From Methylophilus glucosoxydans (lineage in GTDB: Bacteria; Pseudomonadota; Gammaproteobacteria; Burkholderiales; Methylophilaceae): a stretch of DNA of 64,000 nt. The stretch covers positions 868,001-932,000 of the forward strand of contig NZ_JBHTJW010000002.1 of assembly GCF_042676145.1 (NCBI RefSeq). Direction: 5' to 3'. A model generated the notes under the pieces. The model worked only from the letters and a program-made list of their open reading frames with translations, did no database searches and had not been told where the DNA came from. Shown in pieces: positions 6,585 to 13,474 of this stretch. Made by a program: the position numbers and the translations under genes. How positions within the stretch are numbered: the first letter of the stretch is position 1; every line of letters starts with the position of its first letter.

Positions 6585-7598
6585 TCACAGCCCCTGTCTA
6601 TCATGGTATTCGGCACGAACAAATGTAAATCCTGACTTTTGGGTATTGATGTAGCCTATCCCAGGATAAGGCAAGTGTGGTGCAGCAATCATGGCGCTAC
6701 TTTCAGCTAGCTGCGCGAATTGAGCCTGGCGCTGTTTTGCGGCGCGGGGCTGGTCAACATCGTAAGTAATGGTGATGTCAGGGTGAGGAAACTGCACCGC
6801 TTCCACATGCACCGAATCGCCGATGAATGTAATCGACTGGCCCTGGCTTTCCAACCGGTAGTAGTAATGCCCAGGCGTATGCCCCGGTGTCGGGTAAGCA
6901 GTAAAATCAGCAAGGATCTTTTGTTCGCCTCCAAGCGGTTTTACGTGGTCCAGAGCTACATATGGCTGCATCGCAGTTTGCGCCTGCTGGAAATAGGCTT
7001 TGTCATAGCCATTCACCCCGTTTTGATTTTTAGCATCCAGAAAAAAATCTATATCGGCTTTACCCACATAAATATTCGCATTGGGGAAAACCGCTTTGCC
7101 CTCATGCACCAGGCCGCCTGTATGATCGGTATGGATATGGGTAATCAATATGTCAGAAATATCTTCAAGCTTAACGCCCAACTTGTTTAAACGCTCACTA
7201 AACTTGCCACCAAACCCCTTGCCAAAAAAATCGCCTGCACCTGTATCCACCAGTATTAATTTATTGCCGGTGTTGATTAAAAACACATTGATGGATGCCT
7301 CAACCGGGTTATGTAAATGCACTTGGTTTAACAAGCCATCCACCGTTTGCTGGGGCGCGCCTTTTAACAATACATGTAAGTCTTGCGGCACCGTGCCATC
7401 CGAAATCACCGTGATTTCATACGTACCCAATTTGAAGGTGTAGTAACCAGTTTCAGCATGGTATTTAGCCACAGAAGCCGTGGGTAATTCAGCTCCGGCA
7501 ACAGAAGTGTTGGCATAAGCCAGGCACTGTAACAATAAGCCAATGGCTAAAACCGTTTTCTTGAATCCCATTCTTTTTCTGCCTTGCACATTGCTCAT
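6585..7598 (-). CDS. Exported MBL-fold metallo-hydrolase (methyl parathion hydrolase/lactonase-like)
   Basis: A binuclear-zinc hydrolase of the metallo-beta-lactamase superfamily, exported by a signal peptide (TVLAIGLLLQCLAYANTSVAG). The zinc motif THIHTDHTGGL (H-x-H-x-D-H) is present, followed by the second-shell elements TPGHTPGHYYY and IGDSVHV. The segment TGYYTFKLGTYEITVISDGT resembles the N-terminus of methyl parathion hydrolase/AHL lactonase-type members. I place the start at the ATG at 7598, which has GGAG 7 bases upstream; an ATG at 7616 and one at 7571 are alternatives. It is divergent from a LysR regulator, which probably controls it. The substrate is unknown. Confidence 0.82.
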   Translation of the reverse strand: MSNVQGRKRMGFKKTVLAIGLLLQCLAYANTSVAGAELPTASVAKYHAETGYYTFKLGTYEITVISDGTVPQDLHVLLKGAPQQTVDGLLNQVHLHNPVEASINVFLINTGNKLILVDTGAGDFFGKGFGGKFSERLNKLGVKLEDISDILITHIHTDHTGGLVHEGKAVFPNANIYVGKADIDFFLDAKNQNGVNGYDKAYFQQAQTAMQPYVALDHVKPLGGEQKILADFTAYPTPGHTPGHYYYRLESQGQSITFIGDSVHVEAVQFPHPDITITYDVDQPRAAKQRQAQFAQLAESSAMIAAPHLPYPGIGYINTQKSGFTFVRAEYHDRQGL

Positions 7599-7662
7599 CC
7601 ATATTCTCCGGTTCATTTAAATTGCCATCAGAATACGTATAATTAATGATTATTTAAAATTG

Positions 7663-7689
7663 AATATTTGTATTTGATGTATAAATATT
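7663..7689. promoter_or_regulatory. Candidate LysR operator
   Basis: AATATTT (7663-7669) and AAATATT (7683-7689) form a dyad with a 13-base spacer, ending directly at the lysR start codon in the divergent intergenic region. This fits a LysR-type autoregulatory site (T-N11-A core). Symmetry evidence only. Confidence 0.4.
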
Positions 7690-8592
7690 ATGGATATAAA
7701 AAGAGCCGACCTACCTTTATTGATTTCGCTGGATATTCTTCTTGAGGAAAAAAACGTCACCAAGGCGGCGCAGAGGCTGAATATCAGCCAACCAGCGCTC
7801 TCTACGCAATTAGCCAGGCTGCGGGTGTTGTTTGAGGATCCATTGCTTGTGCCGGCTGAAGTGGGGCGTGGTATGGTGCTGACTGAAAGGGCTTTAAACC
7901 TTCAGCATAAATTACGGTCATCGATTAACGAGCTTAAATTTGCCGTCAATTTCAAATCCACCTTTGATCCGCTAACCTCCCGCCGCAAATTCACCATCGC
8001 CACCAACGATAGTGTGTTCACGATTCTCGGCCTGCCAGTCCTAAAAAAAGTGCTTTCCTTTAATAATCCAGGGCTGCAAATTTCATTCGTGTCAGTGTTT
8101 GGCGTGAATGTGAAAGAAGACTTAGAGCAAGGCCATATTGATCTATACATAGGCGATATCAACAAAATGCCAGACAGCCTCAAGGTCAGGTATTTAATGA
8201 AAGACAGCTTTATCATGGCGCAGAAAAAAGGGCATGCGAGAGGCACAAAAAAACCAACGCTCAATGAGTATTGCCAGTTATCCCATGTCATCGTATCTGC
8301 AAAAGGTGACTTATCCAGCTCAATTGATCACATGTTATCCGAGCAGTCACAAACCCGAAATATTGTGGCTTCTGTGCCCAGCTACAACCAAATTGCATTG
8401 GTGCTCACCAATAGCGATTGCGTCGCCACGTTGCCTAAGCAGTTACTCGAAAAGTATCAAGACACGTTGGATTTGATTGAACTGCCATTTGCTATCCCAC
8501 CCTTTGAGCTAGGCATGGCATGGCATACAAAATCTCAAGAGGACGAAGCGATGATTTGGTTAAGGCAGCAGTTTACACAAACTGAATTCTAG
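7690..8592 (+). CDS. LysR-family transcriptional regulator
   Basis: 300 residues, standard LysR length. The N-terminal winged helix-turn-helix reads LLISLDILLEEKNVTKAAQRLNISQPALSTQLARLR (about residues 10-45), with the classic A-A-x-x-L-x-x-S-Q-P-A-L-S pattern. It is followed by a coiled linker and a periplasmic-binding-like effector domain. Divergent orientation to the MBL hydrolase, with 91 bases between the chosen starts, indicates that it regulates that gene. No closer assignment is possible. Its stop codon overlaps the left arm of the folded inverted repeat at 8589-8656. Confidence 0.9.
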   Translation: MDIKRADLPLLISLDILLEEKNVTKAAQRLNISQPALSTQLARLRVLFEDPLLVPAEVGRGMVLTERALNLQHKLRSSINELKFAVNFKSTFDPLTSRRKFTIATNDSVFTILGLPVLKKVLSFNNPGLQISFVSVFGVNVKEDLEQGHIDLYIGDINKMPDSLKVRYLMKDSFIMAQKKGHARGTKKPTLNEYCQLSHVIVSAKGDLSSSIDHMLSEQSQTRNIVASVPSYNQIALVLTNSDCVATLPKQLLEKYQDTLDLIELPFAIPPFELGMAWHTKSQEDEAMIWLRQQFTQTEF

Positions 8593-8656
8593 GAGATCAC
8601 CCAACCATGTGATTGGGTGTTGAAACGAACAAAACTTCGTTTGCGCGATCTCCTAG
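8589..8656. repeat. Nested inverted repeat able to fold as a three-way junction
   Basis: A perfect 10-base outer stem (CTAGGAGATC 8589-8598 with GATCTCCTAG 8647-8656) encloses two inner hairpins. These are ACCCAA/TTGGGT (8599-8618) and AAACGAA/TTCGTTT (8623-8642). All three stems are exact. No T-tract follows, so it is not a standard terminator. It lies at the boundary between the LysR gene and the AT-rich AIPR gene. Confidence 0.6.
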
Positions 8657-8692
8657 CGGGAAGATCTCAACTAAGAGAATTAGAAGAATAAT

Positions 8693-10450
8693 TTATTTAA
8701 TAACAATATTTTTACTAAAGCTCTTAAAAATGGCTGCATTGGATTTTGCTGTAACAGAAATTAAACCTCTAAATTTAGAAATCACATTTTCAACTAATTT
8801 TGTATTTTTCAAGCCATCGTTTAGTGCCTCATCAAGTTGATTGCACAATGGAATAGTTACATCAATTAAATCAGACCAGAGCTTTTGTGCTTCTTTAGGT
8901 GATTTTTTTTCACCAAAAGAAATTCTAAAAAGGTTTGATATTTTTCTGTTGGTGAAAGTCTCAAGACAGGATGAAATGGCGGAAACGAGTAAAAAATTAG
9001 AACCTCTTTTCCTAAAGAATTTGATTTGGTTTTCCTCATCTGTGGTTAAAGTCTGGGGTGACTTTTTTTCTTTTTCAATAAGTTCGACTTTTCGTTGTTC
9101 AACAGCCCTAACAAGCGAGTAGGCAAATACAATATGTGAGCCTGTTGTATTTTCATTAAAATATTTTGAATACAGAGAGTCTTCGATCCAAATGTTTTGC
9201 TTTTGGTTGTAGGCAATAACAGGATCTCCATGGAAAGAAGCCAAGCTTTGACCAACTGTGTATGACGGTAGAAGATTAGGTCTTCTTCTAATTAAGTCTC
9301 CAAATCCTCCGCGCCTACCACCTTCATATTCCGCTGAAGGTATTTTTGAAACTTCATCTTTTATTCTTTTTTGAATTTTATCTGTGCTTCTAAAGTCTGA
9401 TGCCGTGACCTTGTTTTGGCTGTTATTGAATTGAATAATATCCAAAACAATATTTGGGTTTTTAGTTTTTATGAACCTGACAGGAACTCTAACTGAGCTT
9501 GCTGGTGTTTTGTTGAGAGCACCGATGGCACCAGTAGTTTGAGCTCCATTGACAATAGACATTCCCTTGATGACGATTTTATTATTTTTTGATTTGTTAT
9601 CACTCATGACGTTAAAGTCATTTACTAAGACAGTTAAACCATTGTTAAAAACCCAGAAATTATCCGGTTCGTTCTCAGCAGTTTTTTTAATGCCATTATT
9701 AATGTTTGAGTCGCTGATTCTTGAACCTAAGTAATCCCTCACATTCGCTGAAAATAGTTGAGTTTTATATTTTTTGTATTGACGGTATAAGAATCTTGCT
9801 TCTACGGTTGTAACGTAAGCCCGCCATTCAGGACCATCTATTTCAAAGCCTATTTTAGTGTCAATTTCAAATTCATCATTAACCAGAATGGGTGAAAGTG
9901 TTTCATCATACCATTCGTTAATCTTGGCTTTCCCCACTTCTAAGGCATGAATGGATATTCTTGAATCAGGATATTGATGCGTGACAGCAGCTTTTGCACT
10001 ATCTTCCACCGCTTTCAGTTCTTTTAAAACGTTATTGGATTCTGGTAGATTATGGATATACCAAATATGAATTTCTTTAATTTCATTATTTGTGATGCCA
10101 TCTCGAAGTTGTTGAGCCGCAGATACTATTCTTTCAGGGAGTTCATTAAGAGGGCGCTGTATGAGCCATGATATTGCTGTGTTGAGATCTGCTGCTTTAT
10201 TTGAGGGCGCTTCTTGTTTCGCTTTTGTTGAGAAATAGCACTGTGCAACAACAGCAATGCCGTCATCTTTATCAACATATACTATGTCGCACTTTTTATC
10301 ATCTGAGCCATCAGTTATAGATTCAGTGCCCACTGTAACCAGATCTTCAATACCAAACTTCAGACCCAGAGCAAAAAGACCTAAAGCATTATCACCAAAG
10401 ACCTTCAAATCATCTCTACTTTCGTAAGTGGTTTGCCATGCGTCCGCCAT
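8693..10450 (-). CDS. AIPR-domain protein (abortive infection/phage resistance type)
   Basis: A roughly 585-residue cytoplasmic protein with the AIPR domain. Recognisable are FWVFNNGLTVLVNDFNVM, then KGMSIVNGAQTTGAIGALNK and VPVRFIKTKNPNIVLDIIQF..NSQNKVTASDFRS (about residues 255-360). The N-terminal part (CDIVYVDKDDGIAVVAQCYF) looks like a restriction-endonuclease-type fold with D...Q-x-Y, as in AIPR nucleases. Family members are linked to phage defence. The start at 10450 is chosen because AAGGAG lies 10 bases upstream; the ATG at 10459 is only one base from that site. The gene is markedly more AT-rich than its neighbours and stands alone, which suggests horizontal acquisition. No toxin, methylase or partner is adjacent. 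Confidence 0.8.
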   Translation of the reverse strand: MADAWQTTYESRDDLKVFGDNALGLFALGLKFGIEDLVTVGTESITDGSDDKKCDIVYVDKDDGIAVVAQCYFSTKAKQEAPSNKAADLNTAISWLIQRPLNELPERIVSAAQQLRDGITNNEIKEIHIWYIHNLPESNNVLKELKAVEDSAKAAVTHQYPDSRISIHALEVGKAKINEWYDETLSPILVNDEFEIDTKIGFEIDGPEWRAYVTTVEARFLYRQYKKYKTQLFSANVRDYLGSRISDSNINNGIKKTAENEPDNFWVFNNGLTVLVNDFNVMSDNKSKNNKIVIKGMSIVNGAQTTGAIGALNKTPASSVRVPVRFIKTKNPNIVLDIIQFNNSQNKVTASDFRSTDKIQKRIKDEVSKIPSAEYEGGRRGGFGDLIRRRPNLLPSYTVGQSLASFHGDPVIAYNQKQNIWIEDSLYSKYFNENTTGSHIVFAYSLVRAVEQRKVELIEKEKKSPQTLTTDEENQIKFFRKRGSNFLLVSAISSCLETFTNRKISNLFRISFGEKKSPKEAQKLWSDLIDVTIPLCNQLDEALNDGLKNTKLVENVISKFRGLISVTAKSNAAIFKSFSKNIVIK

Positions 10451-10570
10451 AGTACTCATACTCCTTTCGTTGAAATAGTTATTGTGTAAGAAAGTAATAA
10501 ATATACTACATGAATAATATAGGCTAAGAGCGTGGTGTGGCTACTAATACAGGAAAGTGAATAAAAGAAT

Positions 10571-10631
10571 TTGGCTTCACTGTCTGGAAGCCGCTTTTTT
10601 ATTTGGTGGTGAAAGAGAGACTTGAACCCTC
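10571..10631 (-). repeat. Truncated duplicate of the tRNA-Met 3' end plus its terminator
   Basis: 10604-10631 matches 27 of 28 bases of the 3' end (CCA tail, acceptor and T-arm) of the intact tRNA-Met at 11266-11342. The bases just outside it (GGCTTC...GGAAGCC, 10573-10593) resemble the terminator that follows the intact gene. This is the footprint of a tRNA-3'-end duplication, as left by integrative elements or by a local duplication. The interval between the copies holds only the GlcG-like gene. Confidence 0.7.
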
Positions 10632-10678
10632 TGTGCCAAAATTATTGGCACTTAAAAATACTTACGAGTGATGTGAAC

Positions 10679-11113
10679 CTACGTCCGCCAAGGATGTTTA
10701 GGCACATCACAAACACCAGCCACATTCACACCAGCCTGTGCTACCAAATGATCATTCTCCACCGTATCACCACTGACGCCGATGGCGCCGATCAACATCC
10801 CTTCTTCATCCACAATCGGTAAGCCACCAGGAAAAGTAATCAAGCCATCGTTGGAGTGTTCAATGCCGTATAAAGGCGAGCCAGGCACTGAAAGTTTGCC
10901 GATTTCGCCAGATGGCATGGCGAAGTAACAGGCGGTTTTTGCTTTTTTAATGGCGATATCAATACTGCCGACCCAGGCATCATCCATTCGAGTGAAACTT
11001 TTCAGGTTGCCACCAGAGTCCAGTACGGCGATACACATCTTGACGCCGATTTGCTTGGATTTCTCTACTGCTTTTTCAATGATTTCTTGTGCGACTTCAA
11101 AGCTTACGTGCAT
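10679..11113 (-). CDS. GlcG/HbpS-family protein
   Basis: 144 residues with the full GlcG/HbpS (DUF336) pattern: an N-terminal helix (SFEVAQEIIEKAVEKSKQIG), CIAVLDSGGNLKSFTRMDDAW, AIKKAKTACYFAMPSG, PGGLPIVDEEGMLIGAIGVSG and a terminal EQ/DH-like segment ENDHLVAQAGVN. Members bind haem or small ligands, or are accessory to oxidases; the physiological role is usually unknown. The start has AAGGA upstream. It lies alone between two copies of the tRNA-Met 3' end and may have arrived with whatever duplicated the tRNA tail. Confidence 0.85.
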   Translation of the reverse strand: MHVSFEVAQEIIEKAVEKSKQIGVKMCIAVLDSGGNLKSFTRMDDAWVGSIDIAIKKAKTACYFAMPSGEIGKLSVPGSPLYGIEHSNDGLITFPGGLPIVDEEGMLIGAIGVSGDTVENDHLVAQAGVNVAGVCDVPKHPWRT

Positions 11114-11229
11114 GTGTTTTCCTTATTGTCTAATTGATTGGTATCAATGTGACTATGCCCACAGGTTTAAATTCATTTAACTTTGCATGCGCTTGAAATA
11201 GGGTACTTTGCAGAAGGTAGCGATAAATA

Positions 11230-11259
11230 AAAACGGCTCCCATTGCTGGAAGCCGTTTT
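11230..11259 (-). terminator. Terminator of tRNA-Met
   Basis: AAAACGGCT/AGCCGTTTT stem just beyond the CCA end of the tRNA on the minus strand, followed by A/T-rich sequence. Confidence 0.75.
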
Positions 11260-11265
11260 TGTATT

Positions 11266-11342
11266 TGGTGGTGAAAGAGGGACTTGAACCCTCGACCCCA
11301 GGATTATGAATCCTGTGCTCTAACCAGCTGAGCTACATCACC
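11266..11342 (-). tRNA. tRNA-Met (CAT)
   Basis: The minus strand folds as a 77-base cloverleaf. It has acceptor GGTGATG paired with TTTCACC (one mismatch), a D-arm AGCTCAGCTGGTTAGAGC, and an anticodon stem-loop GGATTCATAATCC with anticodon CAT. The T-arm is GAGGGTTCAAGTCCCTC, and the CCA is encoded. The overall sequence resembles elongator tRNA-Met. A CAT-anticodon tRNA-Ile2 is the alternative but is less similar. Confidence 0.9.
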
Positions 11343-11466
11343 AGATTTGAAAGACCGCGATTATAGCAGTTGTATCAGGGCACGACAACAACCCTTTGTG
11401 ACCTTTTTTACTACGCATTTTCTTGAATTTTGTGGAGAGGGTTTTCAGGGGATTCATTTTGGGAGT

Positions 11467-12117
11467 ATGCTAAACCGTATAAATCAATTAAAACTCGGGG
11501 ATGCGATGAGCGAGGCTGTCAGCAATCACAGCGGGGTATTGCATTTGGGCAAGGTTTTTGCCGATGCTTTGCGGATGCGGGATGCGTATACGCGCTTGCA
11601 TAGCGACCGTGTGATGGCGCTTTCTCATGGGATTGGGCTGGATATTGGTTTGAGCCGCCATGAGCTGGATGCCTTGGAGTTGGGCGCTTGTTTGCATGAC
11701 ATTGGCAAAATTGTGGTGCCGGATGCTGTATTAATGAAGCCGAGCAAGTTGAATGCGGAAGAGTTTGCCATCATGCAGACGCACCCGTCGGTGGGGGCGA
11801 ATTTGATTGAGGTGTATGAGCATAAGGATGCACAGCGCATTGCGGACATCGTGCGTTATCATCATGAGTGGTTTGATGGCAGTGGCTATCCTGGCCATTT
11901 GGTTGGCGAAGCGATCCCGTTGTTGTCACGCATTGTGACGGTGGTGGATAACTATGATGCGATGGCGGTGCGGCGCGTGTATCAGGAGGCGCGGCCACAC
12001 GATGAAATTTTGCGCATTATGGAGAGTGAGTCTGGCAGCAAGCTGGATCCCGAGTTGTTCCAGCGGTTTGTTAAGGTGATTCATGATCCACGCTATGCCG
12101 AGTTCAAGGCGTCGTGA
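11467..12117 (+). CDS. HD-GYP domain protein (putative c-di-GMP phosphodiesterase)
   Basis: A 216-residue single-domain protein. The HD metal motif is LGACLHDIGKIVVPD, preceded by a metal-binding H (RLHSDRVMALS). The GYP signature is HHEWFDGSGYPGHL. Such domains hydrolyse cyclic di-GMP through a binuclear metal site. There is no receiver or membrane domain, so input must come from a partner. The frame extends upstream to 11347, overlapping nothing but the tRNA edge. I choose ATG 11467 because GGGAG lies just upstream. Confidence 0.87.
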   Translation: MLNRINQLKLGDAMSEAVSNHSGVLHLGKVFADALRMRDAYTRLHSDRVMALSHGIGLDIGLSRHELDALELGACLHDIGKIVVPDAVLMKPSKLNAEEFAIMQTHPSVGANLIEVYEHKDAQRIADIVRYHHEWFDGSGYPGHLVGEAIPLLSRIVTVVDNYDAMAVRRVYQEARPHDEILRIMESESGSKLDPELFQRFVKVIHDPRYAEFKAS

Positions 12118-12125
12118 GGCATAAA

Positions 12126-12149
12126 AAAGGCTGGAAATCTCCAGCCTTT
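12126..12149. terminator. Terminator between HD-GYP gene and ychF
   Basis: AAAGGCTGG/CCAGCCTTT stem with a 6-base loop. A and T runs flank both sides, so it can terminate both convergent genes. Confidence 0.8.
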
Positions 12150-12171
12150 GATTTTTTAACTTGATACGTGG

Positions 12172-13257
12172 TTAGACGTTGAATCTGAAGTGCATGACGT
12201 CGCCGTCTTGCACAATGTACTCTTTGCCTTCGAGGCGCATTTTACCGGCTTCTTGCGCGCCTTTTTCGCCTTTGTATTGCACGTAATCGTTGTAGGCAAT
12301 CACTTCGGCACGGATAAAGCCACGTTCAAAATCGGTGTGGATGACCCCAGCGGCTTGTGGTGCGGTCGCGCCTTTTTTCACAGTCCAGGCGCGCACTTCT
12401 TGTACGCCGGCGGTGAAGTAGGTTTGCAGGCCCAGCAGGTCATAGGCGGCGCGAATGACGCGGTTGAGGCCGGGCTCTTCCTGGCCGAGCTCTTGTAAGA
12501 ATTCGAGTTTATCGGCATCGTCCAGCTCAGCGATTTCGCCTTCAATCTTGGCGCAGATGGTGACGACGGGGGCTTTTTCGGTTTTGGCCAAGGCAAGCAC
12601 TTTGTCTAAATGCGGGTTGTTTTCAAAGCCGTCTTCGGTCACGTTGGTGATGTACATCACCGGCTTGACGGTAATCAGACACAGCGGTTTGAGCAAATTG
12701 AGTTCTTCGGCATCCAGGTTGAGGGTGCGCACAGCTTTGGCTTCGTTGAGGCAGGGCAGCACTTTATCCAGCACTTTGATCAGGGCAATGGCGTCTTTGT
12801 CGCCGCTCTTGGCTTTTTTGCCTTCGCGCTGCATGGTTTTTTCAACGGTTTCCATGTCGGCCAGCGCCAGCTCGGTGTTGATCACTTCAATGTCGGCGAG
12901 TGGGTCTACCTTGCCTGCGACGTGAATCACGTTGCCGTCTTCAAAGCAACGCACCACGTGGGCAATGGCGTCGGTTTCACGAATATTGGCGAGGAACTTG
13001 TTGCCCAGACCTTCGCCTTTGGAGGCACCTGCGACCAGGCCGGCAATGTCAACGAACTCTACAATGGCTGGTTGAGTTTTTTGTGGTTTGACGATGTCGA
13101 TGAGCGGTTGCATGCGCTGGTCGGGGACTTCTACGATGCCTACATTCGGCTCAATCGTGCAGAAGGGGTAGTTCTCTGCGGCGATGCCCGCTTTGGTGAT
13201 GGCGTTAAACAGGGTGGATTTGCCTACATTAGGCAGGCCGACAATACCGCATTTCAT
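12172..13257 (-). CDS. ychF: Ribosome-associated GTPase/ATPase YchF
   Basis: An Obg-family P-loop protein that binds ribosomes and prefers ATP. It is 361 residues, against 363 in E. coli. Visible are the start MKCGIVGLPNVGKSTLFNAIT (Walker A), the switch-II DIAGLVAGASKGEGLGNKFL, the coiled-coil region, and the C-terminal TGS domain ending with YIVQDGDVMHFRFNV. It lies with the pth-rplY-prs block, from which it is often inseparable in proteobacteria, but here the GGDEF/EAL gene intervenes. Confidence 0.97.
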   Translation of the reverse strand: MKCGIVGLPNVGKSTLFNAITKAGIAAENYPFCTIEPNVGIVEVPDQRMQPLIDIVKPQKTQPAIVEFVDIAGLVAGASKGEGLGNKFLANIRETDAIAHVVRCFEDGNVIHVAGKVDPLADIEVINTELALADMETVEKTMQREGKKAKSGDKDAIALIKVLDKVLPCLNEAKAVRTLNLDAEELNLLKPLCLITVKPVMYITNVTEDGFENNPHLDKVLALAKTEKAPVVTICAKIEGEIAELDDADKLEFLQELGQEEPGLNRVIRAAYDLLGLQTYFTAGVQEVRAWTVKKGATAPQAAGVIHTDFERGFIRAEVIAYNDYVQYKGEKGAQEAGKMRLEGKEYIVQDGDVMHFRFNV

Positions 13258-13281
13258 AATGGATGAACCTTAGCGTGAGAA

Positions 13282-13306
13282 TTGCCGCAGTGTGAAGTTG
13301 CGGCAA
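13282..13306. repeat. Inverted repeat upstream of ychF
   Basis: TTGCCGCA (13282-13289) and TGCGGCAA (13299-13306) form a perfect 8-base-pair stem with a 9-base loop in the ychF leader. It could be a leader hairpin or an operator; no T-tract follows. Confidence 0.45.
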
Positions 13307-13474
13307 AGAGTCAATAAAACCAATATTTTACCGTTAGTCACAAGATAGAGCTAGAAACAATCTTGATTTGACTTAAATCCTGAACAGGATTAACTTTTAA
13401 ACTCAAAAATAAATTCATCGCATGACCGGGGGATGCTGGGGTGTGTCATGCGACTTCCTGACGAAGGAGGATAG

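Noticed and set aside
10622..10822. 66-codon plus-strand frame overlapping the GlcG gene
   Set aside because: Antisense to the GlcG 3' end and begins in the tRNA remnant; no motif.
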